Below are positions 63,048 through 64,000 of a stretch of DNA of 64,000 nucleotides, piece by piece (the first letter of the stretch is position 1; each line of letters begins with the position of its first letter). Under the pieces are notes generated by a model that made no database searches, was not told the origin of the DNA, and was given only the letters and a program-made list of their open reading frames with translations. Origin of the DNA: Sphingobium sp. C100 (GTDB taxonomy: Bacteria > Pseudomonadota > Alphaproteobacteria > Sphingomonadales > Sphingomonadaceae). A program made the position numbers and the translations under genes. Where the stretch lies: positions 1-64,000 of the forward strand of contig NZ_AYOY01000187.1 of the NCBI RefSeq assembly GCF_000508185.1. The letters run 5' to 3'.

Positions 63048-64000
63048 ATGGCTACTGCTGTTCAGAAGATCATCCTGTCGTCCTCGCGCGACATCCCCTT
63101 CAACAAGCTGGTGCTCAGCCAGTCCAACGTCCGGCGGATGAAGGCCGGAGTCTCGATCGAGGACCTGGCGGCCTCGATCGCCCGGCGCGGCCTGATCCAG
63201 AGCCTCAGCGTCTTCCCCGTCGTTGACGCCGAAGGCAACGAGACCGGCATGTTCGAGGTGCCCGCCGGCGGCCGCCGCTTCCGCGCACTCGAACTGCTGG
63301 TGAAGCAGAAGCGTCTCGCCAAGATCGCGTCCGTCCCCTGCGTGGTCCGCGATCGCGACGGCGTCATCCTTCCCGAGGAAGTGTCGCTCGCCGAGAACAT
63401 CGAGCGCGCGCCGCTCCATCCGCTCGATCAGTTTCGCGCCTTCCACGACATGCTGACCAAGGGCATGACCGAGGAAGAGATCGCCGCGGCGTTCTTCGTG
63501 CCCGTCAACGTGGTCAAGCAGCGGCTGCGCCTCGCGACCGTCTCACCGGTCCTCCACGACGTCTATGCCGACGACGGCATGACGCTTGAGCAGCTCATGG
63601 CCTTCACGGTCTCCGAAGACCACGAGCGTCAGACCCAGGTCTGGGACGCGATCAAGGACGCCTGGTCGAAGGAGCCCTATCAGATCCGGCGCATGCTGAC
63701 CGAGACCACGGTGCGCGCCTCCGACAAGCGTGCCGTCTTCCTCGGCATCGAAGCCTATGAGGCGGCTGGCGGCATCGTCATGCGCGACCTGTTCCAGTCC
63801 GACGATGGCGGCTGGCTGCAGGACGTCGGGCTTCTCGATCGCCTCGTCGCCGAGAAGCTGAAGGCCGAGGCCGAGGCGATCGCCGCCGAAGGTTGGAAGT
63901 GGATCGAGGTGGCGGTCAGCTTCCCCTACGATGCCGTGCGCGGCCTTCACGAGGTCTCCGGTACGCCGATCGATCTATCGGCGGAGGAACAGGCGACCAT
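63048..64000 (+). CDS. ParB/RepB/Spo0J-like nuclease-domain protein, 5' part (runs off window)
   Basis: The frame is open from the ATG at 63048 to the window end (317 codons). The visible protein has the ParB N-terminal domain: IPFNKLVLSQSNVRRM, SIEDLAASIARRGLIQSLSV, then VPAGGRRFRALELLVKQ (the GxxRxxA-type box) and EVSLAENIERAPLHPLDQFRAFHDM. An HTH region follows (MTEEEIAAAFFVPVNVVKQRLRL). Such long ParB-like proteins next to DUF932 genes belong to plasmid or ICE modules; it need not be a true partition protein. Confidence 0.88.
   Translation, partial: MATAVQKIILSSSRDIPFNKLVLSQSNVRRMKAGVSIEDLAASIARRGLIQSLSVFPVVDAEGNETGMFEVPAGGRRFRALELLVKQKRLAKIASVPCVVRDRDGVILPEEVSLAENIERAPLHPLDQFRAFHDMLTKGMTEEEIAAAFFVPVNVVKQRLRLATVSPVLHDVYADDGMTLEQLMAFTVSEDHERQTQVWDAIKDAWSKEPYQIRRMLTETTVRASDKRAVFLGIEAYEAAGGIVMRDLFQSDDGGWLQDVGLLDRLVAEKLKAEAEAIAAEGWKWIEVAVSFPYDAVRGLHEVSGTPIDLSAEEQAT

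Noticed and set aside
1-64000. CRISPR arrays or rRNA genes
   Set aside because: No regularly spaced repeats and no rRNA-like sequence were seen on either strand.

Overview
The window looks like a chromosome segment of a Sphingomonadaceae bacterium (Sphingobium/Sphingomonas type). It is high-GC throughout. It carries a thiL-hppA pair, an infA-maf-RNase G-yacG-tRNA-Phe block of alphaproteobacterial type, a TonB-Xanth-Caul type receptor, and S9 and M13 exported peptidases. The genus is an inference from gene order and sequence style, not from a search.

Layout. 1-15.6 kb is core chromosome: end of thiL, a proton pyrophosphatase, an S9 peptidase, bioF-bioD, an M13 metallopeptidase, a DUF4168 protein, a cation/proton antiporter with an OmpA-like lipoprotein, bioA, then infA-maf-rng-yacG-tRNA-Phe. 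15.9-20.4 kb holds a LysR regulator, a three-gene operon (alpha/beta hydrolase with an Asp nucleophile, flavin-binding-like protein, DUF1348 protein) and a convergent FAD monooxygenase. 20.5-37.6 kb is a carbohydrate locus: TonB receptor, an L-galactonate-dehydrogenase-like enzyme, a tagaturonate-reductase-like enzyme, altronate dehydratase, a mutarotase, a coupled 58-residue ORF, and secreted GH31 (with PA14), GH35, GH29 and GH42 enzymes, closed by an IclR regulator. The enzyme set fits removal of xylose, galactose and fucose/L-galactose from xyloglucan-like side chains, with the L-galactose carbon leaving through tagaturonate and altronate.

37.6-38.2 kb is an AT-rich gene-poor boundary. From 38.2 kb to the end the content is accessory. 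A nine-gene minus-strand operon (54.9 to 38.2 kb) encodes a DNA phosphorothioation defence system: SspA cysteine desulfurase, SspB (DUF4007), SspC ATPase, SspD PAPS-reductase-like enzyme, the restriction module SspF-SspG-SspH (DptF/G/H-like), and two extra genes: a standalone 155-residue protein and a phosphorothioation-associated putative methyltransferase that share a similar domain. Nearly every junction overlaps or abuts.

Behind it sit a HipBA toxin-antitoxin pair, an AbiEi antitoxin whose AbiEii toxin survives only as a frameshifted stub, a CsoR-type metal-responsive operon (CsoR, glutaredoxin-MauE fusion, DUF305), an IS1182 transposase, and the start of a plasmid/ICE-like module (DUF932 and ParB-like). 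The last two genes are each preceded by the same folded leader, whose stem absorbs part of the ribosome binding site. No CRISPR array, integrase or rRNA was seen.
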